Below are positions 37,301 through 45,693 of a DNA stretch of 64,000 bases, piece after piece. The stretch covers positions 310,001-374,000 of the forward strand of contig CAVOUI010000012.1 in the NCBI GenBank assembly GCA_963699525.1, given 5' to 3'. How positions within the stretch are numbered: the first letter of the stretch is position 1; each line of letters begins with the position of its first letter. The notes below the pieces were generated by a model that worked only from the letters and a program-made list of their open reading frames with translations, ran no database searches and was not told the DNA's origin. Source of the stretch: SG8-41 sp963699525. Lineage in GTDB: Bacteria; Pseudomonadota; Gammaproteobacteria; Burkholderiales; SG8-41. Both the position numbers and the translations under genes were made by a program.

Positions 37301-37718
37301 CGCGCACCATGCCGTTGATGTCGGCCTTGATCTCCTGGCTGATCTTGGCGAGGGCCGCGTCGAGCGCGTTGCCAATGTCCGGCATGAAGCGCTCCTGCAT
37401 GATCTTGGTGATCTGCTGGTCGAGGTCGCGCTTCAGCTTCTGGTACAGGCTGTGCTCGAGGTTCTGGGCCTGCACGCGCGAGATGATCTCGCCGGAAGCG
37501 GGCGTCACGGCGGGCAGCCGTTCGGCGGGGATGACCTCGGTCAGCGTGGGAATGCCGGGATCCGCGCCCTGCGGCGCAACCGCCTCGGTCAGCGTGGGGA
37601 CCTCGCGCGTCCCGGGCGCAGCTGCGGGCGTCCCCGACCCGCGCATCCGCGCGAGCAGGGCATCGGCGCGCTTGAGCAGCTCCTCGCCGTCATCCTTGCG
37701 GTCAGCTGGCTCGGCCAT
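34383..37718 (-). CDS. valS: Valyl-tRNA synthetase with an N-terminal extension of about 170 residues
   Basis: The frame is open for 1111 residues. From about residue 172 (MASAYPDSSSAATALAKSF) it is a complete class I ValRS: HIGH-type PPPNVTGTLHMGHAF, editing domain (TTRPETMLGD), KMSKS (GQKMSKSKGNILDP) and a C-terminal coiled coil. The preceding part has two PTLTE repeats (VPTLTEAV, IPTLTEVI) and long helices. It resembles a separate small protein commonly found before valS in Betaproteobacteria. The ATG at 37718 overlaps the holC stop (TGATG), and no ribosome site precedes the internal ATG at 37205. A true fusion or a lost stop codon are both possible. Confidence 0.92.
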   Translation of the reverse strand: MAEPADRKDDGEELLKRADALLARMRGSGTPAAAPGTREVPTLTEAVAPQGADPGIPTLTEVIPAERLPAVTPASGEIISRVQAQNLEHSLYQKLKRDLDQQITKIMQERFMPDIGNALDAALAKISQEIKADINGMVRASIDDTLRAQLKNLRVAVDARTALQDAAAASAMASAYPDSSSAATALAKSFEPAAIESRWYAAWEKSGYFRASLDEANPRRYCILLPPPNVTGTLHMGHAFQHTLMDALTRYHRMRGYSALWQPGTDHAGIATQIVVERQLEAEGTSRRELGRERFIERVWRWKEESGSTITRQMRRLGASCDWGRERFTMDDGLSAVVTEVFVRLHEQGLIYRGNRLVNWDPVLKSAVSDLEVESEEENGTLWHIRYPLASAADFLIVATTRPETMLGDVAVAVHPGDLRYQAYIGQQVLLPLTGRKIPIIADEAVDPEFGTGCVKITPAHDFNDFQIGGRHSLELRVIFTPDARINDNAPAAYRGLDRFEARTKVLADLKDQGLIAEAVPHKLKVPRCGRTGAVVEPMLTDQWFVKMDALAQAGLDAVARGEVRFVPENWTATYNDWLTRIQDWCISRQLWWGHRIPAWYDSEGNIFVARTKQEAQARHRQAMLERVRGGGKITSSDLQQDEDVLDTWFSSALWPFSTLGWPADNPALRMYLPSSVLVTGFDIIFFWVARMVMMTLPFTGKPPFREVYITGLVRDAEGQKMSKSKGNILDPLDIVDGIGLEALLEKRTASLMDPRQAEGIAEATRRHFPKGIPAFGTDALRFTFASLASHGRDIKFDLSRCDGYRNFCNKLWNAARFVLMNCAGRDTGIDETLPVELSVADRWIASRLQRAEAEAHRAFREYRFDNLARAIYELTWDEYCDWYVELAKVQLAVGGEARSRGTRRTLARVLETILRLAHPVIPFITEELWQKAAPLAGKHGPSIMLAPYPEPQPERIDEAAEREIALLKDLTNACRTLRAEMNVAPSQKLPLLIQGDRARLEPFAPYLVALARLSEVVVVEGALPAAGAPVSIVGEYRLMLKIEVNMSAERERLHKERLRLEAEIAKCEGKLASPGFVERAPPLIVAQEKERLARFRAMLEKVNEQLQQLA

Positions 37719-38158
37719 CAGAGCGGTGACCGCTCACCGGTCCGGCTGAGGTCGTGGGTGCGTATCTCGTAGCCGCGGTCGCGGTAGAAGCGGAAGCGCT
37801 CCCGCGCCTCCACGCGGTCCTGCTCGTCCAGGCCGACGATCTCGATCAGGCGCCGGAAGCGGCTGAAGAACGGCGGCCACTCGGGGCGCAGGTTGAGCAG
37901 GACCTCGTCGTTCAGCAAGCGCTCGCCGCGGCAATCGACGATCACCGGCGTCTCCCCGGAGAGCGGATCGTCGGGCGCGCAATGGGGCACGAACCCGATC
38001 GCGGGTGTCATCCACAGCGCGCGGTCGAAACGCTGCGCGGCCTCGCGGTCGGCGCAGAACACCGTGACCTTGAGCCCGTGCGCGAACGCCTTGCCGGCGA
38101 GCTGACACGCGGTCTTGAGCTTGTCCTCGACGTGCGTGTAAAAATCGATCTGCGTCAT
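37718..38158 (-). CDS. holC: DNA polymerase III chi subunit
   Basis: The 146-residue protein matches HolC (TQIDFYTHVEDKLKTACQLAGKA in part; RFDRALW; PHCAPDDPL; VIVDCRGE). It links the clamp loader to single-strand binding protein. It lies between pepA and valS, the usual order in Proteobacteria, 6 bases after pepA and overlapping the valS frame by one base. Confidence 0.93.
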   Translation of the reverse strand: MTQIDFYTHVEDKLKTACQLAGKAFAHGLKVTVFCADREAAQRFDRALWMTPAIGFVPHCAPDDPLSGETPVIVDCRGERLLNDEVLLNLRPEWPPFFSRFRRLIEIVGLDEQDRVEARERFRFYRDRGYEIRTHDLSRTGERSPL

Positions 38159-38164
38159 GAGCCT

Positions 38165-39655
38165 CTACTTGCCGCGGCGAGCGCGATTCACGAGGAACTG
38201 CGTCAGGAGCGGCACCGGGCGTCCCGTCGCGCCCTTCTCCTTCCCGCTCTTCCACGCCGTGCCCGCGATATCGAGATGCGCCCACTTGTATTTCTTCGTG
38301 AAGCGCGCGAGAAAGCACGCCGCCGTCACCGCCCCGGCGGGACGCCCGCCGATGTTGGCGAAGTCCGCGAAATTGCTCTTCAGCTGCTCCTGGTAGTCCT
38401 CCCACAGCGGCAGGCGCCAGACCCGGTCGCACGCGGCGTCCCCCGCCGCGGTGAGCTCGCGGGCGAGCGCCTCGTCGTTGGCGAAAAGTCCGGTCGCGAC
38501 GTGCCCGAGCGCGATGACGCAGGCGCCCGTCAGCGTCGCGATGTCGATGACCGCCGCCGGCTTGAAGCGCTCGACGTAGGTCAGCGCGTCGCACAGGATG
38601 AGGCGGCCCTCGGCGTCCGTATTGAGGATCTCGACCGTCTGTCCCGACAGGCTCTTCACGATGTCCCCGGGGCGGCTCGCGCGGCCGCCCGGCATGTTCT
38701 CGGTGGAGGGGATCGCGCCGACCAGGTTCACCGGCAGCCGCATCTCGCCTGCGGACTTGAGCGCGCCGAGGACGGCGGCCGCCCCGCACATGTCGAACTT
38801 CATTTCGTCCATTTCCGCGGCGGGCTTGATCGAGATGCCGCCGGTGTCGAAGGTGATGCCCTTGCCGACAAGCGCGATCGGCTGCTGGCTTCTGGGCCCG
38901 CCGCGGTACTCGAGGGTGATGAAGCGCGGCGGCTCGGCGCTGCCTTGCGCCACCGCCAGCAGCGTGCGCATGCCGAGGCGCTCCATGTCCTCGCGCCCGA
39001 GCACGGTCAGCTTCATGCGATAGCGCCGCGCGAGCTCGCGCGCCTCGTCGGCAAGATGGGAGGGCGTGCACACGTTGGGCGGGAGGTTGCCGAGGTCCCG
39101 AGCGAGGGCGACGCCGTGCGTCAGCGCGAGGCCCTGCTCGAGTCCGGCGGCAGCCTTTTTGCGCGCGGCTCGGTCGACGGAGAGGGCCAGGCGCCGCAGC
39201 GTTCGGGGCTCCTCCTCGCCCTTGCTCTTCATGCGCGTGAAGCGATAGCCGGATGCGCCTGCCACCGCCACCGCATGCGCCACCTTCCATTGCGCGTCGC
39301 GGCCGCCGACCGCCAGTTCGGTGAGATGGAGCGCGGCCTCCTCGGCGCCCGTGCCGTGCAGCGCGACGAGCGCCGCGGCGACCGCTTCGCGGTACTGCCT
39401 GTCGCGGAACTCGGACGCACGCCCGAGCCCCACCAGCAGGACCCTTCCGCCCGCGCCCGGCACTTCGTGCAGCAGCAGCGTCGAGCCGAGCCTGCCCCGC
39501 ATATCGCCGCGGCGCACGATCCGGGCGAGGTATCCCCGGGACGCGGAGTCGAGGGCCGCGGCCGTGCCGGAGAGCCGGCTTGCTTCGAACACGCCGGCCA
39601 CCACGCAACCGTTCGGCCCGGTCTGCGGCGCGCCGCTTTTTATGCTAAATTCCAT
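38165..39655 (-). CDS. pepA: Cytosol leucyl aminopeptidase
   Basis: The 496-residue M17 peptidase has the metal-binding and catalytic motifs VGKGITFDTGGISIKPA and NTDAEGRLILCDAL. The N-terminal domain is of normal length. It removes N-terminal residues, and family members also bind DNA. It is divergent from lptF, with 69 bases between them. Confidence 0.96.
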   Translation of the reverse strand: MEFSIKSGAPQTGPNGCVVAGVFEASRLSGTAAALDSASRGYLARIVRRGDMRGRLGSTLLLHEVPGAGGRVLLVGLGRASEFRDRQYREAVAAALVALHGTGAEEAALHLTELAVGGRDAQWKVAHAVAVAGASGYRFTRMKSKGEEEPRTLRRLALSVDRAARKKAAAGLEQGLALTHGVALARDLGNLPPNVCTPSHLADEARELARRYRMKLTVLGREDMERLGMRTLLAVAQGSAEPPRFITLEYRGGPRSQQPIALVGKGITFDTGGISIKPAAEMDEMKFDMCGAAAVLGALKSAGEMRLPVNLVGAIPSTENMPGGRASRPGDIVKSLSGQTVEILNTDAEGRLILCDALTYVERFKPAAVIDIATLTGACVIALGHVATGLFANDEALARELTAAGDAACDRVWRLPLWEDYQEQLKSNFADFANIGGRPAGAVTAACFLARFTKKYKWAHLDIAGTAWKSGKEKGATGRPVPLLTQFLVNRARRGK

Positions 39656-39724
39656 CGTCCGCTCGCTTTCGTGTTAGAGCCCTGATTCACTGCGCATTCT
39701 AGCAAGTCGGAGCGGCGCTAGAGA

Positions 39725-40807
39725 ATGATCTTCCGGACGGCGCTTCTGCGCGAGCTGGTGGCCGCGGCGGCCGCGGTGTTCTTCGTCCTCGTCGGCATCG
39801 TCATCAGTATGTTGCTGGTGCGCCTTCTCGGGCAGGCGGCGGCCGGCGTCATCACGTCCTCCGGCATGGTGGCGCTGCTCGGCTTCGCCATGATCAATTA
39901 CCTGCCGGTGCTGCTGTCGTTGACGCTCTTCATCGCCGTGCTGATGACGCTCACGCGCAGCTACCGCGATTCCGAGATGATCGTCTGGTTTTCCTCGGGC
40001 CTGAGCCTTACGCAGTGGATACGGCCGGTGCTGCTGTTCGCGGCCCCGGTGGTGCTCGTGATCGCGCTGCTCTCGCTGGTGCTCTCACCCTGGGCGGCCG
40101 GGAACAGCGATGAAGTCCGCCGCCAGATGGACAGCCGCAGCGACGTGACATCGATCTCTCCCGGCGTATTCCTTGAGTCGCGCCGTGCGGAGCGCGTGTA
40201 CTTCGTGGAGGAAGTCGCTGGCGAGCGCAACCTCGTCGCCAACGTGTTCGTGAGCTCCACGCAGCACGGACGGGAGGGTGTCATGGTGGCGGCACGCGGC
40301 TTCCAGGAGACCGCCGAGAACGGCGACCGCTTCCTGGTCCTGTTGAACGGCCTGCGCTACGAGGGCGAGGCGGGCTCGAAGGAATACAAGATCTACGAGT
40401 TCGAGCGCTACGCGATGCGCATCGAGACCGCGGAGTCGCGCGCGCCGACCGCGCCTACGACCAAGTCGCGCGCCACCCTCGACCTGTTGCGCGAGCCGAC
40501 GCCGCGCAATCTGGCCGAGCTGTCATGGCGAGTGGGCGTGCCGGCCGCGACGCTGATTCTCTCGCTGCTGGCAATCCCGCTGTCGTTCGTCAATCCGCGC
40601 GCGGGCCGCTCGATGAACCTCGTCCTGGCGCTGCTGATCTACATGACCTACAGCAACCTGATCTCGTTCACCCAGGCCTCCATCGCGCAGTCGCGCATTT
40701 CGCCGGCGCTGGGACTGCTGGGCGTGCATGCCCTCATGCTGCTGCTCCTGCTCGCACTTTTCTACCGGCGCCTGATGGTGTTCTCGCTGTTCCGGCTGGC
40801 GCGATGA
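39725..40807 (+). CDS. lptF: LPS export permease LptF
   Basis: The 360-residue YjgP/YjgQ-family protein has six membrane segments, three on each side of a periplasmic domain (VISMLLVRLLGQAAAGV, LSLTLFIAVLMTL, then LLSLVLSPWA). With LptG and LptB it extracts lipopolysaccharide from the inner membrane. It begins at an ATG after GCTAGAGA and overlaps lptG by 4 bases. Confidence 0.95.
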   Translation: MIFRTALLRELVAAAAAVFFVLVGIVISMLLVRLLGQAAAGVITSSGMVALLGFAMINYLPVLLSLTLFIAVLMTLTRSYRDSEMIVWFSSGLSLTQWIRPVLLFAAPVVLVIALLSLVLSPWAAGNSDEVRRQMDSRSDVTSISPGVFLESRRAERVYFVEEVAGERNLVANVFVSSTQHGREGVMVAARGFQETAENGDRFLVLLNGLRYEGEAGSKEYKIYEFERYAMRIETAESRAPTAPTTKSRATLDLLREPTPRNLAELSWRVGVPAATLILSLLAIPLSFVNPRAGRSMNLVLALLIYMTYSNLISFTQASIAQSRISPALGLLGVHALMLLLLLALFYRRLMVFSLFRLAR

Positions 40808-41877
40808 GGACGCTGCGACGCTACCTCGCGACGGAAATCGTGGCGGCGACCGCGCTGGTGACCGCTGCGCTCCTGATGCTGTTCGCGTTCTTCGACCTGA
40901 TCGATCAGATCAAGGATCTCGGGCGCGGCACCTACAACATGCGCCGGATCCTGGTCCACGTGCTGCTGTCGGTGCCGGATCACGCCTATGCGCTGTTTCC
41001 GGTCGCCGCGCTGATCGGCACCCTGTTTGCGCTCGCGCGACTTGTGGCGGGCTCCGAGTACACGGTGATGCGGACCTCCGGCGTATCCACGGCGCGCTTC
41101 GCGGGGACACTCGCCTCGATCGGCCTCGGCTTCGCCGTGCTCACCTTCGCGTTCGGCGAATTCATCGCGCCGCCTGCCGAGCAGCTGGCGCAGCGCATTC
41201 GTTCGCAGGCGATCACGGGAGTGGTGGCGCGGGAATTCCGCTCCGGCCTGTGGATCAAGGATGACCGGCGCTTCATCAACGTGATCGAGGTGCTGCCCGA
41301 TTCGACGCTACGGGGGGTGCGCATCTTCGAGTTCGACGAGCGGTCCCGGCTCGCCTCCGTCAGCTATGCCCAGCGCGGGCGCTACCAGAACGGGCGCCGC
41401 TGGCTGCTGCAGGACGTCATCCAGACCCAGTTCGACGAGATGCGGACCTCGGTGCGGGAAATCCCGGAGCTCGAGTGGCAATCCGTGCTCGATCCGGACT
41501 TGATCGCGGTGCTGCTCGTCAAGCCCGAGCAGATGTCGGCGTGGAACCTCTATTCCTATTCCCAGCACCTGAAGGAGAACCGGCAGAAGGCGCTGCGCTA
41601 CGAGATCGCACTGTGGGCCAAGTTCGTCAATCCCTTCGCGGTGGTCGTGATGATGGTGCTGGCGCTGCCGTTCGCGCACCTCCAGAGCCGGCAGGCGGGG
41701 ATCGGCGCCAAGATCTTCACCGGTATCATGCTGGGCCTCGTGTTCTACTTGATGAACCGCCTGTTCTCACACCTCGGCCTGTTGAGCAGCTGGCCGCCGC
41801 TCGCGACCGCGGTCATGCCGACCGCGATCTTTCTCTCAGTCGCTATCGCGCTGATGTGGTGGCAGGAACGAAGATGA
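40804..41877 (+). CDS. lptG: LPS export permease LptG
   Basis: The 357-residue protein starts at the ATG at 40804, overlapping the lptF stop (ATGA). It has the LptG pattern of N-terminal helix (YLATEIVAATALVTAALLML), a periplasmic domain and three C-terminal helices. The end overlaps the convergent RDD gene by 35 bases. Confidence 0.95.
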   Translation: MRTLRRYLATEIVAATALVTAALLMLFAFFDLIDQIKDLGRGTYNMRRILVHVLLSVPDHAYALFPVAALIGTLFALARLVAGSEYTVMRTSGVSTARFAGTLASIGLGFAVLTFAFGEFIAPPAEQLAQRIRSQAITGVVAREFRSGLWIKDDRRFINVIEVLPDSTLRGVRIFEFDERSRLASVSYAQRGRYQNGRRWLLQDVIQTQFDEMRTSVREIPELEWQSVLDPDLIAVLLVKPEQMSAWNLYSYSQHLKENRQKALRYEIALWAKFVNPFAVVVMMVLALPFAHLQSRQAGIGAKIFTGIMLGLVFYLMNRLFSHLGLLSSWPPLATAVMPTAIFLSVAIALMWWQERR

Positions 41878-42304
41878 TCTTGGTGCCGGCGAGGCGGTCG
41901 TGCAGGAACAGGCCGTCGCGGTCCACCAGAGCCCACAGGAACCCCGCGCCCGCCAGCGTGCAGCCCGCGAGCGCGAACGCGAAGCGGAAAACGGCGCGAC
42001 GGAGGCCGAGCGGGGCGCCCGCGCGCGTGACGATGCGCATGCGCCAGGTCTTGAGCGGGAGCGTCTGGCCGCCGCGGCTCCACTGCCCGATAAAGTAGAT
42101 CGCAGCGACCAGGCCGAGATAGGTCTGGAACAGGGGCCGCGCCACCGAGGCGCCGGCGGCCTGCGCGATCACGACGAAAGGCGCGGCAGCGACCAGCAGC
42201 ACGGCGGAGAGCAGGATCGCCTCGTACGCGAGGGCGATGGCGCGTCGCGCAAGGCCCGCGGAAGGCGCGGCAAGGGTTGGGCTGCGCTCGCCGGCGAAGC
42301 GCAT
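41843..42304 (-). CDS. RDD-family membrane protein
   Basis: The 153-residue protein has an RDD-like start (GLARRAIALAYEAILL, with R and A/Y where RDD is usual) and three hydrophobic helices. The family signature GQTLPLKTWRMRIV and the ending HDRLAGTKIIFVP follow. The role is unknown; members may act in ion or solute transport. It is the fourth gene of the sigma-DUF3619-DUF3106 operon. Confidence 0.85.
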   Translation of the reverse strand: MRFAGERSPTLAAPSAGLARRAIALAYEAILLSAVLLVAAAPFVVIAQAAGASVARPLFQTYLGLVAAIYFIGQWSRGGQTLPLKTWRMRIVTRAGAPLGLRRAVFRFAFALAGCTLAGAGFLWALVDRDGLFLHDRLAGTKIIFVPATTSAR

Positions 42305-42315
42305 GATGCCGGCGA

Positions 42316-42855
42316 CTACTGCGCGGCCGGCGCGGGAGACCCTGCGGTGGCGGTGCCCGGGGGCTGGGTGCCGGGGCGCGCCGGGGTTGCGACCGAGGTC
42401 GCCTCCTCAGCCGTCTGCGGATCGGGCGGCGCCGGCGGGTCGGACGGCGAAAAGTAGGGTTGCTGCGCGAGCGAGCGCTGATAGTTCTGCCACTGGGCCG
42501 CAACCTCTTTTCGCTTGTCCGGCGGCAGCTTCTTCAGTGCCTGGTACTTGTCGCGCGCTGCCGACCGCTCGGCGGGCGTGAGCTTCGCCCAGTCGACCAT
42601 CCGCTTCTGCAGCCGCTGCTGCTCCTGCGGCTTCATCTTGGGATACCGGTCGGCAATCTCGACCCACTTCTTGCGCCGCGGCGCATCGATGCTTTCCCAC
42701 TCCGGCGCGAGCGGCGCGAGGATCTTCTGCTGCTCGGACTTCAACTCGGACCACGCGGGCCTGACGGGCTTTTTCGTTTCCGCCTTGACTTGCGCCGCAG
42801 CGGCCGGCAGCGCGAGACACAGCCCGACGATCAGCGCGACGAGCGTTTGAGCCAT
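42316..42855 (-). CDS. DUF3106 protein, exported, proline-rich C-terminus
   Basis: The 179-residue protein has a signal peptide (LVALIVGLCLALPAAAAQ) and then basic helical repeats. Phrases such as WAKLTPAERSAARDKYQ and LKKLPPDKRKEVAAQWQNY are the DUF3106 signature. It ends in a Pro/Ala/Thr-rich tail. It overlaps the DUF3619 gene by 25 bases and is likely an envelope factor co-regulated with the sigma factor. Confidence 0.85.
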   Translation of the reverse strand: MAQTLVALIVGLCLALPAAAAQVKAETKKPVRPAWSELKSEQQKILAPLAPEWESIDAPRRKKWVEIADRYPKMKPQEQQRLQKRMVDWAKLTPAERSAARDKYQALKKLPPDKRKEVAAQWQNYQRSLAQQPYFSPSDPPAPPDPQTAEEATSVATPARPGTQPPGTATAGSPAPAAQ

Positions 42856-43202
42856 GAATCGAAGCCCTTGTCGAGGTAGGCGTTGATCGGCAGCTCGTCG
42901 GTCAGAAGATAGGCATCGAGCTCGGCAAGCCCGTTGCTCTGCCGCGCGCTCTGCCAGTAGACGAATCCCGCCGTCGCCACCACGAGCGCTGCCGCGGCGA
43001 ACGTCAGGCGGGCGTGCCCGGTGATCCAGGTCATCACGTTGCCGGACCCGGCCAGTCCGAGCGCGGGTTGCGCGCGGTAATTCGCCAGCGCGTTCATGCG
43101 CGCCGCGGCGAGCCGCTCACGCACGCGAGGCTCGATCCGATCCAGGCCGTCGTCCAGGTAGCGGACGAGCTTCTGCGCCAGTTCCTGTTCCGACGGGTTC
43201 AT
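42831..43202 (-). CDS. DUF3619 protein, putative membrane anti-sigma-like factor
   Basis: The protein is 123 residues from the ATG at 43202, which overlaps the sigma-factor stop (ATGA). It has a cytoplasmic helical half (VRYLDDGLDRIEPRVRERL) followed by one membrane helix (LTFAAAALVVATAGFVYW) and a short periplasmic end. The placement right after a sigma factor gene suggests an anti-sigma role; this is inference from order and topology. Confidence 0.8.
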   Translation of the reverse strand: MNPSEQELAQKLVRYLDDGLDRIEPRVRERLAAARMNALANYRAQPALGLAGSGNVMTWITGHARLTFAAAALVVATAGFVYWQSARQSNGLAELDAYLLTDELPINAYLDKGFDSWLKRSSR

Positions 43203-43765
43203 AGTTTGATTCCCTGCTTCCCCAATATCACGGCGAGCGCGTGGGTTGCCCGCGAGCAGTGCGTTTTCACGCTTCCCTCGGAGCAACCCATGATCTTTGC
43301 CGCTGCCGTGACGTCCAGCTCCTCCCAATAACGCAGCAGGAAGGCCTGGCGTTGACGTGCGGGCAGCTTCTCCAGTGCTTTCTCAATAAAAGCAAGCACT
43401 TGTGAGCGTTCCACCTGCTGGGCCGGTGGCTCCGAGAATCGCGAGTCATCGTTCGCCTCCAGCGTTTCCAGGGGATCCGTGTCGTCGTCAGGATCCCCCT
43501 TGAACAGGCTGGAAATCGGCAGCGTCCACATCGAGCGCACCTTCTGGCGGCGGAAGTGGTCCCGGATCGTGTTCTGGAGGATGCGCTGGAAGAGCAAAGG
43601 CAGTTCGGCCAACGGGCGCGCGCAGTAGCGTTCAGTGAGCTTGAGCATGGCGTCCTGCACGATGTCCAGCGCGATGGAGTCATCCCGAACTGCGAACAGC
43701 GCCTGCTTGTACGCGCGGCGCTCGACTTCGGCGAGGAAATCCGAAAGTTCTCTCTGAGTGGCCAG
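43199..43765 (-). CDS. ECF-type RNA polymerase sigma factor, apparent CTG start
   Basis: The 188-residue sigma-70 family protein has region 2 (VRDDSIALDIVQDAMLKL) and region 4 (LPARQRQAFLLRYWEELD, CSEGSVKTHCSRATHAL). Homology begins at ATQRELSDFLAEVERRAYKQ, immediately after a CTG at 43765. Between that CTG and the next upstream stop no ATG, GTG or TTG is in frame. The first standard start, the ATG at 43660, would remove much of region 2. GGCGGGA lies shortly before the CTG. Either CTG is used or a base of an ATG is wrong in the sequence. Confidence 0.82.
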   Translation of the reverse strand: MATQRELSDFLAEVERRAYKQALFAVRDDSIALDIVQDAMLKLTERYCARPLAELPLLFQRILQNTIRDHFRRQKVRSMWTLPISSLFKGDPDDDTDPLETLEANDDSRFSEPPAQQVERSQVLAFIEKALEKLPARQRQAFLLRYWEELDVTAAAKIMGCSEGSVKTHCSRATHALAVILGKQGIKL

Positions 43766-43934
43766 TGGTCCCGCCTTGCCTGGAACGGCCGGCTGCCCGG
43801 GCGCAGCCGGCGACGCGCATCGGGCGAATTCCTGCGCCGGGTCCGGGGCATCTTAGCAAATCGCGGACGTGGCGCAAGCAATGCACCCGCGCCCCGAACC
43901 TCGCTCTATCCTGCTGTTTAAAGGGATATTTTGC

Positions 43935-43963
43935 TTGACCGGTCGGGCAGCAACCGGTAACGT
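43935..43963 (+). promoter_or_regulatory. Candidate sigma-70 promoter of ilvBN
   Basis: TTGACC (43935-43940) and TAACGT (43958-43963) are separated by exactly 17 bases. The start would be near 43970, giving a leader of about 26 bases before ilvB, too short for an attenuator. ACCGGT occurs at both ends of the spacer (43938-43943, 43953-43958), a possible operator. Confidence 0.5.
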
Positions 43964-43995
43964 TACACGTTTCCGCTTGTCCTCGAGCGATTGCC

Positions 43996-45693
43996 ATGGA
44001 ACTCACCGGCGCGGAGATCGTCATCCGCTGTCTTCAGGAGGAGGGGGTCGAATACGTATTCGGCTACCCCGGCGGCGCCGTGCTCTTCATCTACGACGAG
44101 CTGTTCAAGCAGGACCGGGTCAAGCACATCCTCGTGCGGCACGAGCAAGGCGCGGTGCATGCCGCCGACGGCTACGCGCGCTCCACCGACAAGGTGGGCG
44201 TCTCGCTCGTCACCTCCGGTCCGGGCGTCACCAACGCGGTCACCGGCATTGCCACCGCCTACATGGATTCGATCCCGCAGGTGGTGATCACCGGCCAGGT
44301 GCCGACGTACGCCATCGGGCTCGACGCGTTCCAGGAATGCGACACCGTGGGCATCACGCGTCCGTGCGTGAAGCACAACTTCCTGGTGAAGGACGTGAAG
44401 GACATCGCCCTCACCATGAAGAAGGCGTTCTACATCGCGGCGACCGGCCGCCCCGGGCCGGTCGTGGTGGACATTCCCAAGGACGTGACGACGGCCAAGG
44501 CTGAATTCCATTATCCGCAAACGATCGAGATGCGTTCCTACAATCCGGTCGTCAAGGGACACATCGGCCAGATCAAGAAGTCGATCCAGACGCTGATGAA
44601 GGCGAAGCGCCCGATGATCTACACCGGCGGCGGCGTGGTCCAGGGCGGCGCCGCGGAGGAGCTCACGCAGCTGGTGCGGCTGCTCGGTTTCCCCTGCACG
44701 AATACCCTGATGGGGCTTGGCGCGTATCCCGCGACCGACCGCCAGTTTCTCGGCATGCTCGGCATGCACGGAACCTACGAGGCCAACATGGCCATGCAGC
44801 ACTGCGACGTGCTGCTCGCGATCGGTGCGCGGTTCGACGATCGCGTAATCGGCAATCCCAAGCATTTTTTCGCGGAGGCCCGCACCATCATCCACGTCGA
44901 CATCGACCCGTCGTCCATCTCCAAGCGCGTGAAGGTGGACATCCCGATCGTCGGCAACGTGCGCGAGGTGTTGAGTGACCTCCTCAAGTACGTCGGCGCC
45001 GCGAAGGATCAGCCCGACCGCGAGGCACTGAAGGCCTGGTGGACGCAGATCGAGCTGTGGCGCTCGCGCGACTGCCTCAAGTACGACCGGTCGAGCCCGA
45101 TCATCAAGCCCCAGTACGTGATCGAAAAGCTCTACGAGGTGACGCGCGGCGAGGCCTTCGTCACCTCCGACGTGGGCCAGCACCAGATGTGGGCGGCGCA
45201 GTTCTACAAGTTCGACCAGCCGCGGCGCTGGATCAACTCCGGCGGCCTGGGCACCATGGGCTTCGGGCTGCCCGCGGCGATGGGCGTGCAGCTCGCGCAC
45301 CCCGGCGCACCGGTCGCCTGCGTCACCGGCGAGGCGAGCGTGCAGATGTGCATCCAGGAGCTCTCGACCTGCAAGCAGTACCGGCTCCCGATCAAGGTCG
45401 TGAACCTCAACAACAAGTACATGGGCATGGTGCGGCAGTGGCAGGAGTTCTTCCACGGCAACCGCTACGCCGAGTCCTACATGGACGCGCTGCCGGATTT
45501 CGTGAAGCTCGCAGAGTCCTACGGCCACGTTGGCGTGAAGATCGAGAAGCCGGAGGACGTGGAGCCGGTGCTGCGGGACGCGTTCGCGCGCAAGGATGAG
45601 CTCGTGTTCATGGACTTCGTCACCGACCAGACCGAAAACGTGTTTCCGATGGTGCCGGGCGGCAAGGGGCTCTCGGAAATGATCCTGGTATGA
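43996..45693 (+). CDS. ilvB: Acetolactate synthase catalytic subunit
   Basis: The 565-residue ThDP enzyme makes acetolactate for valine and leucine and acetohydroxybutyrate for isoleucine. Visible motifs are the N-terminal glycine-rich GYPGGAVLFIYDEL, the catalytic glutamate region (ILVRHEQGAVHAADGYAR) and the ThDP pyrophosphate site. In that site the usual GDG is GEAS (VTGEASVQM), followed by NNKYMGMV. It overlaps ilvN by 4 bases. Confidence 0.96.
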   Translation: MELTGAEIVIRCLQEEGVEYVFGYPGGAVLFIYDELFKQDRVKHILVRHEQGAVHAADGYARSTDKVGVSLVTSGPGVTNAVTGIATAYMDSIPQVVITGQVPTYAIGLDAFQECDTVGITRPCVKHNFLVKDVKDIALTMKKAFYIAATGRPGPVVVDIPKDVTTAKAEFHYPQTIEMRSYNPVVKGHIGQIKKSIQTLMKAKRPMIYTGGGVVQGGAAEELTQLVRLLGFPCTNTLMGLGAYPATDRQFLGMLGMHGTYEANMAMQHCDVLLAIGARFDDRVIGNPKHFFAEARTIIHVDIDPSSISKRVKVDIPIVGNVREVLSDLLKYVGAAKDQPDREALKAWWTQIELWRSRDCLKYDRSSPIIKPQYVIEKLYEVTRGEAFVTSDVGQHQMWAAQFYKFDQPRRWINSGGLGTMGFGLPAAMGVQLAHPGAPVACVTGEASVQMCIQELSTCKQYRLPIKVVNLNNKYMGMVRQWQEFFHGNRYAESYMDALPDFVKLAESYGHVGVKIEKPEDVEPVLRDAFARKDELVFMDFVTDQTENVFPMVPGGKGLSEMILV

